Made by a program: the position numbers and the translations under genes. Positions 6,296 to 12,881 of a DNA stretch of 19,839 bases are shown here, in pieces. The first letter of the stretch is position 1. Every line of letters begins with the position of its first letter. The notes beneath the pieces are model-generated. The model was not told where the DNA came from and made no database searches. It saw only the letters and a list, made by a program, of their open reading frames with translations. The stretch spans positions 1-19,839 of the forward strand of contig JASUSX010000008.1 in NCBI GenBank assembly GCA_030445875.1. Reading direction: 5' to 3'. Source of the DNA: Clostridia bacterium. GTDB taxonomy: Bacteria; Bacillota; DSM-521; Neomoorellales; Neomoorellaceae.

Positions 6296-7369
6296 GTGAC
6301 GGTAGAAAGTGACATAGCGATCAACATCGGAGAACTGCAGCAGTTCTGCCTGGCGGTTTTAGCCCGGGTGGGCTTCGCCCGCGAGGATGCCTCTATTATT
6401 ACCGATTCTCTCATCCAAGCCGACCTGCGGGGCTTAAATACCCATGGAGTGATGCGGCTGCCTATCTATCTCCAGAGATTGCAGGCCGGCAGCATTAACC
6501 CCGCGCCCAGGTTTACGGTCGTCAGGGAATCGCCCTGCCATGTCCTTATAGACGGCGACAATGGCATGGGCCAGGTATGCGGGACTTACGGGATGCAACA
6601 AGCCCTCCAAAAAGCTGCCGCCAGCGGGATCGGTATCGCCGGGGTAAGGAATAGTAACCACTTTGGTATGGCGGCCTATTATGTCCTGCAGGCCCTGAAG
6701 GAGAATATGATCGGGGTGGCCCTGAGCAACACCGAACCCTTAATGCCTGCCCCCGGGGGGGCGGAAGCGGTGGTGGGCAACAACCCCATCGCTGTGGGTA
6801 TACCGGCGCAGAATTCAGACCCTATTGTCCTGGATATGGCGTGCAGCGCGGCTGCCATAGGAAAAATAATCATCGCCCAGAAAAAGGGGGAGCGGATTCC
6901 CGCAGGCTGGGCTACCGATAGGGAGGGTAACATTACCAGCGACCCCCAGGAGGCCCTGGCGGGGGGCTTTCTCCTGCCTGTGGGGGGGCCTAAGGGCTAT
7001 GGCCTGGCTTTAGTGGTTGATGTCCTGTGCGGCGTTCTTACCGGGGGCGGCTTTGGCCGGCAGGTCATGACCCTTTTCTCTGACTTCCACTTAAAACAAA
7101 ACGTCGGCCATCTCTTCGTAGCGCTAAACCCGGCCCTGTTTTTGCCCTTAGAAAGCTTTTTAGCCAGGGTCGACCTGCTTAGCGCCCAGATCAAAAACTC
7201 AGCGAAGGCTAGAGGGGTAGCGGAGATCTTTCTCCCGGGGGAAATAGAGTGGTCTAAATATAAAGAGTCATTGCGAGGGCAGGTAATTCACCTGCCAGCA
7301 CCAGTGGTTGCCGAGCTTAATTCCTTAGCCCGGGGGTTAGGTATGACCTGTCAACTGGGAATTAATTAA
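6296..7369 (+). CDS. Ldh2-family dehydrogenase (malate / L-lactate / ureidoglycolate / sulfolactate type)
   Basis: This 357-residue NAD(P)-dependent dehydrogenase belongs to the malate/L-lactate dehydrogenase family, a fold unrelated to Rossmann-type lactate dehydrogenases. Motifs seen are DLRGLNTHGVMRLP (43-56) with Arg45 and His50, NSNHFG (119-124) with His122, GNNPIAVGIP (161-170), and GGPKGYGLALVVD (230-242) with Lys233. Family members oxidise a 2-hydroxyacid to a 2-oxoacid; known substrates include malate, L-lactate, ureidoglycolate and (R)-sulfolactate. The GTG start at 6296 has AGGGGG at 6282-6287. The gene lies 12 bases after the acyl-CoA synthetase beta gene, so it is in the same operon. 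Two G7 runs (6755-6761 and 6982-6988) occur without breaking the frame. It probably supplies the same 2-oxoacid pool as the D-specific enzyme at 238. Substrate is not assigned. Confidence 0.88.
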   Translation: MTVESDIAINIGELQQFCLAVLARVGFAREDASIITDSLIQADLRGLNTHGVMRLPIYLQRLQAGSINPAPRFTVVRESPCHVLIDGDNGMGQVCGTYGMQQALQKAAASGIGIAGVRNSNHFGMAAYYVLQALKENMIGVALSNTEPLMPAPGGAEAVVGNNPIAVGIPAQNSDPIVLDMACSAAAIGKIIIAQKKGERIPAGWATDREGNITSDPQEALAGGFLLPVGGPKGYGLALVVDVLCGVLTGGGFGRQVMTLFSDFHLKQNVGHLFVALNPALFLPLESFLARVDLLSAQIKNSAKARGVAEIFLPGEIEWSKYKESLRGQVIHLPAPVVAELNSLARGLGMTCQLGIN

Positions 7370-7450
7370 AGGTGGTGATAAGCTTTCCGGCACAGGTGAA
7401 AGACTCCAGCGGGTTGTGGTGGATGTAGTCAGCCAGGAAAGGGAACTAAA

Positions 7451-7479
7451 TTGCCAATTTCGTGATGGTTGGGTCTAAT
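7451..7479 (+). promoter_or_regulatory. Candidate sigma-A promoter for the first HAAT transporter operon
   Basis: TTGCCA (7451-7456), a 17-base spacer and TCTAAT (7474-7479) match the housekeeping consensus at five of six bases in each box. Transcription would begin near 7486, at the very start of the Shine-Dalgarno, leaving a 5' leader of only about 18 bases. That short leader is the main reason for caution. Read-through from the upstream operon is possible because I see no terminator after 7369. Confidence 0.4.
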
Positions 7480-7503
7480 CGCTCAAAAGGAGGCGGGAAA
7501 AAT

Positions 7504-8733
7504 ATGTTCAAGGGTAAGCCCATAGGTAAAATCGCAGCCGGCTTAGGTGCCCTGATTTTCCTCCTGGGGATACTGGCCGGATGCGGCGGTGGCACCAAGA
7601 GCCAGGAAGCTCCCAAACAGGAGGGCGGGAGCCAGAAAAAAGTGGTTAAAATCGCCTTTATTGGCCCCTTGACCGGGCCCAATGCCACGGAGGGGGTAGG
7701 ACCGCGTAACACCTTTGAACTGGCAGTGAACCAGGCCAATAAATCCGGCAAGCTACCCTTTGAGATCAAGTTTCTGGCTTACGATGACGCTTCCAACCCC
7801 GGTACGGCTGCCTCGGTAGCCCAGAAGATAGTAGCAGAACCCGACGTGGTGGCGGCCAGTGGCCACTGGAACACCGCCTGTGCCGAGGCTACCATACCGA
7901 TTTTTAAGGCCGCGGGCATCCCCATGGTTATCTGGGGGGCTATTGGACCCAGCTTGACCAAAGAGGAGAACTTTCCCTATATAACCCGGGTGTGCCCCAC
8001 CTCGGTACAGGAGAATATCCCCCTGGCCGCCTTCGTGATGGACCAGTTAGGGCGGAAGAAGTGGGCCCTAATCTCCAGTACCAGCGTTTATGGCAAAGCT
8101 AATACGGAAGCCTGGCAGGCGGAGGTAAAAAAGCGCTCCGGGGCGGAAATTGTTTCCCTGGATGAGATTACTGACGGTTCGACAGACTTCCGGCCCATCT
8201 TAAGTAAGATCAAGAAATTAAACGTGGACGGTTTGTACTATGGCGGCAATATTATGGAGGCGGCCCTGATCAGGAGCCAGATGAATGAACTGGGGATGAA
8301 GGATATTTTAATGGCCGGTATTTCGGGGATCGTATCCCCCAAATTCATCGAGGTGGCCGGGCAGGCAGCCGAGGGGGTAGTGGTAACCCAGCCGGGTAAA
8401 GAACCCAAGAAGATGCCCGGCGGCAAGGAGTTTATCGAGGAGTACCAGAAGGCGGGTTATAAAGAGCCTTATGGGGCTTACGGGGCTTATGCCTACGACG
8501 CGGCCAATATCATTATTACGGCCTTAAAAGAGGCGGGTACGGACCGCAAAGCCCTGGCCGATAAAATTGGGAAGATCGCTTATACCGGTTTGCTGGGGAC
8601 CACTTCCTTTGATAAAACCGGGCAAACCACCAACTCCCTGTCAACTATCTACGTTATCCAGGATGGCAAATTTGTCGACTGGGATGAATCAAAGTATAAA
8701 ACCGGGGAGAGGAAATTACCCGGCGCGAAATAA
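7504..8733 (+). CDS. livK: HAAT-family ABC transporter substrate-binding lipoprotein (copy 1)
   Basis: This 409-residue extracytoplasmic receptor belongs to the branched-chain amino acid / organic-acid (HAAT) ABC family. A lipoprotein signal peptide ends at the lipobox LAGC with lipidated Cys27, followed by a Gly/Ser/Lys/Glu-rich tether to about residue 46. The type I periplasmic-binding fold starts at VKIAFIGPLTG. The ligand-pocket segment is ASGHWNTACAEATIP (118-132), equivalent to the GH-x-x-S region of LivJ. I start at ATG 7504, with AAAGGAGG at 7486-7493 and a 10-base spacing; the in-frame ATG at 7462 would put 14 polar residues before the signal peptide. It is closely similar over its full length to the second receptor at 16664, including the end GERKLPGAK. 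The ligand is unknown: HAAT receptors bind aliphatic amino acids but also aromatic acids and amides. Confidence 0.93.
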   Translation: MFKGKPIGKIAAGLGALIFLLGILAGCGGGTKSQEAPKQEGGSQKKVVKIAFIGPLTGPNATEGVGPRNTFELAVNQANKSGKLPFEIKFLAYDDASNPGTAASVAQKIVAEPDVVAASGHWNTACAEATIPIFKAAGIPMVIWGAIGPSLTKEENFPYITRVCPTSVQENIPLAAFVMDQLGRKKWALISSTSVYGKANTEAWQAEVKKRSGAEIVSLDEITDGSTDFRPILSKIKKLNVDGLYYGGNIMEAALIRSQMNELGMKDILMAGISGIVSPKFIEVAGQAAEGVVVTQPGKEPKKMPGGKEFIEEYQKAGYKEPYGAYGAYAYDAANIIITALKEAGTDRKALADKIGKIAYTGLLGTTSFDKTGQTTNSLSTIYVIQDGKFVDWDESKYKTGERKLPGAK

Positions 8734-8766
8734 GAGCTGGAACTCAGGCGAGGTGAGCTGTTGGAA

Positions 8767-8807
8767 GGTGGTGGGGCAGGTTCCCCCATGGAACCCGCCC
8801 CACCGCC
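8767..8807 (+). other. Strong intercistronic hairpin between receptor and permease genes
   Basis: Arms 8767-8784 and 8790-8807 pair over 18 positions around the loop CCCAT. There is one A-C mismatch (8778/8796) and one G-U pair. The core is GGTGGGGC and GGTTCC on the left with GGAACC and GCCCCACC on the right. No T-run follows, so it is not an ordinary terminator. It sits 33 bases after the receptor stop. There it could protect the receptor mRNA 3' end or attenuate permease expression, the usual way such operons make more receptor than permease. That role is inferred. Confidence 0.75.
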
Positions 8808-8885
8808 AGCAGCAGGGGGCCATTCATAGCGGCACTTCGCCGTAAGCTGAACGGGAGAAAATAGAGGTGGGCAGGCTTTAATCAG

Positions 8886-8902
8886 AACTGGCGTAGCCAG
8901 TT
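8886..8902 (+). repeat. Short perfect inverted repeat
   Basis: AACTGGC and GCCAGTT form a 7-base perfect inverted repeat around GTA. It lies 12 bases upstream of the heptamer repeat and inside the 228-base gap before livH. It could be a small hairpin or part of a dispersed intergenic repeat. Confidence 0.5.
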
Positions 8903-8913
8903 TCGACAGGTCT

Positions 8914-8941
8914 CCCACATCTCACCTCCCACATCCCACAT
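8914..8941 (+). repeat. Tandem heptamer repeat (CCCACAT)
   Basis: Four contiguous heptamers read CCCACAT, CTCACCT, CCCACAT, CCCACAT. Three are identical and one matches at five of seven bases. They end just before the livH ribosome site (GGGGGT at 8948-8953) and are C/A-rich, so the mRNA here should be unstructured. I see no coding frame across them. Confidence 0.7.
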
Positions 8942-8961
8942 CTATTTGGGGGTCAACTGTT

Positions 8962-9885
8962 ATGGAGCTTATAATCTCACAGATCCTTAACGCGGTAATG
9001 CTGGCTTGCACCTATACCCTGGTGGGGATCGGTTTTTCCCTCTTTTTCGGGGCCATGGATATTGTCGTTTTTTGCCTGGGCGACGTGGCTATCGCCGGGG
9101 CCTTTGCTATTATGGCCCTGAGCACTGTAATGGGGGTTTATGCCAGCCTGAGCGGTATCCTGCCCGCGCCTATCAGCGGTATCATTGTCGTCTTTATAGG
9201 TGCTTGTTTTACAGCCGGCCTGGTCACCTTGATGTACCGGGCGGTCATTGTACCCTTTGAAGGCAAGAATATTAACGCCTCTTTGTTGAGTACGATTGCG
9301 GCGGGCATTGTCATCCGGGAATTGATCGGCCTGTTTTATCCCGAAGGCCGCAACCCCCATGCCTTCCCGCAGCTCCTGCCGGCTGGTTTAATTGGTGACA
9401 ATGTGCTGCTCTCCTGGCGGAATATTATTATCATTGCTATAACATTTATTATGGTTATGCTGCTCTACTGGTTTGTCAACAGGACCAAGACCGGCCTCTC
9501 CATTCAAGCCATATCGCAAAACAAGGAAGCAGCCATTATGGTAGGTATTAACTGGCACCGGATCATCGTTATTACCTTTCTCATTGGCGGCTTTTTATTG
9601 GGTATCGGAGGGTTTTTGACCGCTTCTTATTTTAATTCCCTGCGTTTTGATATGGGGGCCATGTATGGGTTGAAGGGTTTTTGCGTCGCTGTGGTTGGGG
9701 GTCTGGGGAGTATTTACGGGGCCATAGTAGGGGGGCTATTGATTGCTTTTGTTGAGGTCTTTGTAACGGCCTTTATTCCCGGCGGTACGGCTTACAGCAG
9801 TGTAGCCGCGTTCCTGATAGTAGTGTTGTTTATCCTCTTTAAGCCCGAGGGTATTCTGGGTGAAAAGACAGTGGAAAAAGTTTAG
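8962..9885 (+). CDS. livH: HAAT ABC transporter permease, LivH type (copy 1)
   Basis: This 307-residue integral membrane permease has about eight hydrophobic segments, the first from about residue 8. The early GFSLFFGAMDIVVFCLGDVAIAGAF region (24-48) corresponds to the LivH signature near the first helices. The cytoplasmic coupling loop TGLSIQAISQNKEAAIMVGIN (177-197), with Glu189-Ala-Ala and Gly195, contacts the ATPases. It pairs with LivM to form the channel fed by the receptor at 7504. ATG 8962 has GGGGGT eight bases upstream. A 228-base non-coding gap with a hairpin and repeats separates it from the receptor gene. It is strongly similar to the second LivH at 17981, including the end KPEGILGEKTVEKV. 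Confidence 0.93.
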   Translation: MELIISQILNAVMLACTYTLVGIGFSLFFGAMDIVVFCLGDVAIAGAFAIMALSTVMGVYASLSGILPAPISGIIVVFIGACFTAGLVTLMYRAVIVPFEGKNINASLLSTIAAGIVIRELIGLFYPEGRNPHAFPQLLPAGLIGDNVLLSWRNIIIIAITFIMVMLLYWFVNRTKTGLSIQAISQNKEAAIMVGINWHRIIVITFLIGGFLLGIGGFLTASYFNSLRFDMGAMYGLKGFCVAVVGGLGSIYGAIVGGLLIAFVEVFVTAFIPGGTAYSSVAAFLIVVLFILFKPEGILGEKTVEKV

Positions 9886-9912
9886 GGTATTATGGCAGGG
9901 AGGCTCTGAGCA

Positions 9913-11106
9913 GTGGGCAATAAAATATATCGTTATAGCCTGGCAGGATTAAGTACCCTGGGTATCTGTATGGCCCTTTATGTTTGCCTGAGTTCCGCGT
10001 TGCTGGTAGCTTTAATCGTTATAGCCCTGGCCATTGTAATCCTGTCTGTAGGTGAAAGGAAGAATGTAATTGATAAGGTCTATCGATTGATAGGTGACAA
10101 TAAAGCCCTTAACCTGGGGATTATTGCCCTGTTTATCTTACTGTTACCGTTTCTGGTCCAGGGGAACAATTACCTGCTGCATATCGCGATCATGGCCGGC
10201 ATTTTTAGTATTGTTGCCCTGGGCTTAAATTTTCAGATTGGCGGTATAGGGCAGATTAATTTTGCCCCGGCGGCCTTTTATGGTATGGGGGCTTATACCT
10301 CGGCTTTTTTGTCCGTAAAAATGGGCCTTTCTCCCTGGCTGGGGACCCTGTGTGGCTTGCTCATGGCTATTGTCCTGGGGGTGGTGGTGGGCTTTCCCGC
10401 CTTAAAGGCCAGAGGCTATTACCTGTCCCTGGTAACTATTGCCTTACAGATTATATTTACCCTTATGATTGTCAATTCACCCTGGATTGGCGGGCCCAAC
10501 GGCATCCCTGGGATCCCCTCATATCAAATAGGTGGTTTTTCCTTTCGCACGCCGGTGGCCTTAGGGGGTATCCAATTACCCTATCAGGTTAATTTCCTTT
10601 ATTTAGTGTACATCCTCCTGGCCCTTTTTGCTTTGGCCGCCAATCGTCTCTATAACTCCCGTGTCGGCCTGGCCTGGAACGCTATTGAACAGGATCCCAT
10701 AGTGGCGGCCTGCCAGGGTATCAATCTCACCAACACCCAATTGCTGGCCTTTTGCCTGGGGGCTGCCTATGCTGGTATTGCCGGTGCCATATACGGCCAC
10801 TATACCAGCTTTATTGGGGTCGAAAACTTTGATTTCAGCCAATCCCTGATTTTTATTTGCATGGTCATCCTGGGGGGCACGGATAATGTTCCCGGCGTAG
10901 TCCTGGGGGCTGTTTTATTGACGATGATTGATGAGAAACTGCGTGATTTCTCTGGTTACCGGCTGCTCATGTATGGTATTGTGTTAATCATTATCCTCAT
11001 TATCCGGCCGAAAGGTTTACTACCCAAACGTATCCGGGTCTATCAACAAAAGGACAGGTCGGAGTATAGTTCCCATTCGGCGGTAGTAACAGGGGGCAGT
11101 CGATGA
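9913..11106 (+). CDS. livM: HAAT ABC transporter permease, LivM type (copy 1)
   Basis: This 397-residue membrane permease has a hydrophobic N-terminal pair of helices (about residues 8-46). After a polar stretch comes the conserved LivM core from residue 70 onward. Recognisable segments are GLNFQIGGIGQINFAPAAF (104-122), FPALKARGYYLSLVTIAL (161-178), and the coupling loop SRVGLAWNAIEQD..A..QGIN (249-271). The C-terminal 30 residues (after RPKGLLPKRIR) are a polar cytoplasmic tail. The GTG start at 9913 has GGGAGG at 9897-9903. The stop overlaps the LivG start as ATGA (11103-11106). It forms the heterodimeric channel with LivH. Confidence 0.93.
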   Translation: MGNKIYRYSLAGLSTLGICMALYVCLSSALLVALIVIALAIVILSVGERKNVIDKVYRLIGDNKALNLGIIALFILLLPFLVQGNNYLLHIAIMAGIFSIVALGLNFQIGGIGQINFAPAAFYGMGAYTSAFLSVKMGLSPWLGTLCGLLMAIVLGVVVGFPALKARGYYLSLVTIALQIIFTLMIVNSPWIGGPNGIPGIPSYQIGGFSFRTPVALGGIQLPYQVNFLYLVYILLALFALAANRLYNSRVGLAWNAIEQDPIVAACQGINLTNTQLLAFCLGAAYAGIAGAIYGHYTSFIGVENFDFSQSLIFICMVILGGTDNVPGVVLGAVLLTMIDEKLRDFSGYRLLMYGIVLIIILIIRPKGLLPKRIRVYQQKDRSEYSSHSAVVTGGSR

Positions 11107-11870
11107 TGGGCGTCTTAAGGACCGAAAGGGTGTCGATAGACTTTGGGGGACTCAGGGCCGTTGATAACCTGGATTTTCAAATCGGCGATGAAATAGTAGG
11201 TCTCATCGGGCCCAACGGATCCGGCAAGACTACGTTCTTAAATATTATTAGCGGGATCTATAAGCCTACCCGGGGAAGGGTTTACTTCAACGGGGAAGAC
11301 ATTACCAGCCTGCCGCCCCATATGATCCGCGCCAAGGGTATTGCCCGCACTTTTCAAACCAACAGGCTATGCTTAAACTTAAGCATCCTCGACAACATGT
11401 TGCTGGGCCTTTACTGTCAACAGCAAACAACCTGGTGGCAGGCTATTTTTATGAGCTCCTCCAGCTCCCGGGAGATTAAACTGGGTATCGAAAAGAGCCT
11501 GGCCATCCTCGCCCATTTTAACCCCGCGCTTATAACCAGGGCCTATGAGCCGGTAATGACCATCCCTTTAATTGATCGTCGGCGCATTGAGATCGCGCGG
11601 GCTGTGGTCGGTGATCCCCGGCTGGTCTTACTTGATGAGCCGACGGCGGGCCTGAATTCCGAAGAAACCAACCAGATGATTAACGATATAGCGAAGATTA
11701 GAAGGCGTAGTTCCCAGATCAGTATTATTATCATTGAGCATGATATGACGGTAATATCCCGGATAACCGAGAGGGTGGTTTGCCTTAATGCGGGGCAGAA
11801 GATCGCCGAAGGAACTTTTAGTGAAGTGGCGCGTAATGAACTGGTACGTACGGCATATCTGGGGGGCTGA
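11103..11870 (+). CDS. livG: HAAT ABC transporter ATPase, LivG type, with degenerate signature motif
   Basis: This 255-residue nucleotide-binding subunit has Walker A GPNGSGKT (36-43), the Q-loop in ARTFQ (Gln85), Walker B LVLLDE (174-179) with the catalytic Glu, and the H-loop His213 in IIEHD. The C-terminal AYLGG is typical of LivG. The ABC signature, normally LSYGxQRR or LSGGQ just before RxEIARA, reads IPLIDRRRIEIARA from residue 154, so the conserved Gly-Gly/Gln core is missing although the frame is intact. The partner LivF has a normal signature. One of the two composite ATP sites, that using LivF Walker A and LivG signature, may therefore hydrolyse poorly. The start ATGATG overlaps the LivM stop; the second ATG at 11106 is equally possible. 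Family assignment is secure. Confidence 0.92.
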   Translation: MMGVLRTERVSIDFGGLRAVDNLDFQIGDEIVGLIGPNGSGKTTFLNIISGIYKPTRGRVYFNGEDITSLPPHMIRAKGIARTFQTNRLCLNLSILDNMLLGLYCQQQTTWWQAIFMSSSSSREIKLGIEKSLAILAHFNPALITRAYEPVMTIPLIDRRRIEIARAVVGDPRLVLLDEPTAGLNSEETNQMINDIAKIRRRSSQISIIIIEHDMTVISRITERVVCLNAGQKIAEGTFSEVARNELVRTAYLGG

Positions 11871-11873
11871 GTT

Positions 11874-12590
11874 ATGCTCGAGCTGAAAAATGTTAGCACC
11901 CGGTACGGGCAAATACCTATTTTAATGCAGGTTAACATCCAGGTAGCCAGGGGAGAAACGGTATGTATCCTGGGGGCCAACGGGGCGGGCAAGACTACGC
12001 TATTAAAGACTATCCTGGGGATGGTTAAACCCACGGCGGGGGAAATATACTTTAATAAGCAGCGGATTGATTCCCTACCTCCCCATAACATTATTGCCCA
12101 GGGTATTGCCATTGTGCCCGAGCGGGAGGGTTTGTTTCCCAAATTAACGGTGGAAAATAACCTTTTAATGGGGGGGTATTACGAACAGGATCCAGGGAAT
12201 ATCCTGGCCAGGTTAGCCGAGGTATACCAGGCATTTCCCTGGCTCCCCCAGAGGTTAAAACAAAAGGCGGGGACCTTGAGCGGTGGGGAGCGGAAGATGC
12301 TGGGTATTGCCCGGGCCTTGCTGGCCAATCCCCAGTTGCTACTCATGGACGAACCGTCTTTAGGCCTGGCCCCGGCGACTATAAATGAGGTCTTCAATGT
12401 TATCACCCGGATCAAAAGGGACAAGGAGATTACTATTCTTCTAGTGGAACAAAATGCCCGCAAAGCCCTGTTAGTGGCGGAACGCGGCTATGTCCTACAA
12501 AAAGGGGCGGTCATTTTAGAGGGCCCGGCTGCTGCCTTGCAAGAAAACGAGATTGTTAAGAAGTCCTACCTGGCTGCTGGTTCCTTCTAA
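11874..12590 (+). CDS. livF: HAAT ABC transporter ATPase, LivF type
   Basis: This 238-residue ATPase has Walker A GANGAGKT (34-41), signature LSGGE (135-139), Walker B LLLMDE (155-160) and the LivF-typical VEQN (191-194), where Gln193 stands in the H-loop histidine position. It pairs with LivG to power LivH-LivM. It begins three bases after the LivG stop, with GGGGGG at 11861-11866. It is the last gene of the first transporter operon: the stop at 12588-12590 is followed by a promoter-like element and a strong terminator within 120 bases. Length and motif order are normal. Confidence 0.94.
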   Translation: MLELKNVSTRYGQIPILMQVNIQVARGETVCILGANGAGKTTLLKTILGMVKPTAGEIYFNKQRIDSLPPHNIIAQGIAIVPEREGLFPKLTVENNLLMGGYYEQDPGNILARLAEVYQAFPWLPQRLKQKAGTLSGGERKMLGIARALLANPQLLLMDEPSLGLAPATINEVFNVITRIKRDKEITILLVEQNARKALLVAERGYVLQKGAVILEGPAAALQENEIVKKSYLAAGSF

Positions 12591-12616
12591 TTCGATAATT
12601 TTCGCCAAAGAATTAC

Positions 12617-12645
12617 TTGACATGACACTTATTATGGCCTAAAAT
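12617..12645 (+). promoter_or_regulatory. Strong sigma-A-type promoter match upstream of a terminator
   Basis: A perfect -35 box TTGACA (12617-12622), an ideal 17-base spacer and TAAAAT (12640-12645, five of six) form the best promoter match I see in the window. Transcription would start near 12652. It points towards the molybdenum hydroxylase genes, but an intrinsic terminator begins about 13 bases into the predicted transcript. Confidence 0.65.
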
Positions 12646-12664
12646 AATAACTAGGCAAAGGAGT

Positions 12665-12706
12665 CCATAGGATCTTGTTGGAAGATCCTATGGGTTTTTA
12701 TTTTTT
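12665..12706 (+). terminator. Intrinsic transcription terminator / possible attenuator
   Basis: CCATAGGATCTT (12665-12676) and AAGATCCTATGG (12682-12693) form a perfect 12-base-pair stem with the five-base loop GTTGG. It is followed by G, T5, A, T6 (12694-12706). It ends the liv operon 75 bases after its last stop. Because a promoter match starts between livF and this stem, it may also stop most transcripts initiated there and so act as an attenuator for the downstream operon. Confidence 0.9.
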
Positions 12707-12735
12707 ACGCCCCTTTTATTAGTAAACAGTTGATA

Positions 12736-12769
12736 ACAAAATACATTTTAGTTTGTGTACATTAACAAA
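12736..12769. promoter_or_regulatory. Candidate operator: three ACAAA/TTTGT half-sites
   Basis: ACAAA (12736-12740), TTTGT (12752-12756) and ACAAA (12765-12769) alternate in orientation in the AT-rich leader of the molybdenum hydroxylase operon. The last two form an inverted pair with an 8-base spacer. The rest of 12707-12881 is AT-rich, and I see no convincing second promoter or gene in it. Short AT-rich motifs occur by chance, so this is weak. Confidence 0.2.
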
Positions 12770-12881
12770 GGTAATCAATACTCGCAAAGAGAATACAAAA
12801 AGGTAAATGGCAGGATATTCGTAATAGTGGGGGTGCAGGTTTAACCCTGTTGTAAAACCATGTCAGGAGGCGAGGTTTGGT

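Noticed and set aside
6750..6988. Phase-variable G7 runs in the Ldh2-family gene
   Set aside because: The frame is intact, the motifs on both sides are in place, and such runs are common in this GC-rich sequence; no evidence of switching.
8567..8845. Plus-strand open frame running from the receptor gene into the gap
   Set aside because: It overlaps the receptor in another frame, its intergenic half is hairpin sequence, and it lacks a family resemblance.
8914..8941. CRISPR repeats
   Set aside because: Units are 7 bases long and contiguous, with no spacers and no cas genes.
12675..12722. Possible 15-residue leader peptide starting at TTG 12675 after AAAGGAG
   Set aside because: It lies in the terminator stem and T-run, starts with a weak codon, and has no run of codons suggesting attenuation by a specific amino acid.
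12646..12881. Molybdenum-cofactor riboswitch before the hydroxylase operon
   Set aside because: Only about 13 bases separate the predicted start from the terminator, and the remaining 175 bases are AT-rich with only a weak short stem (GGTTT/AAACC near 12838-12858).
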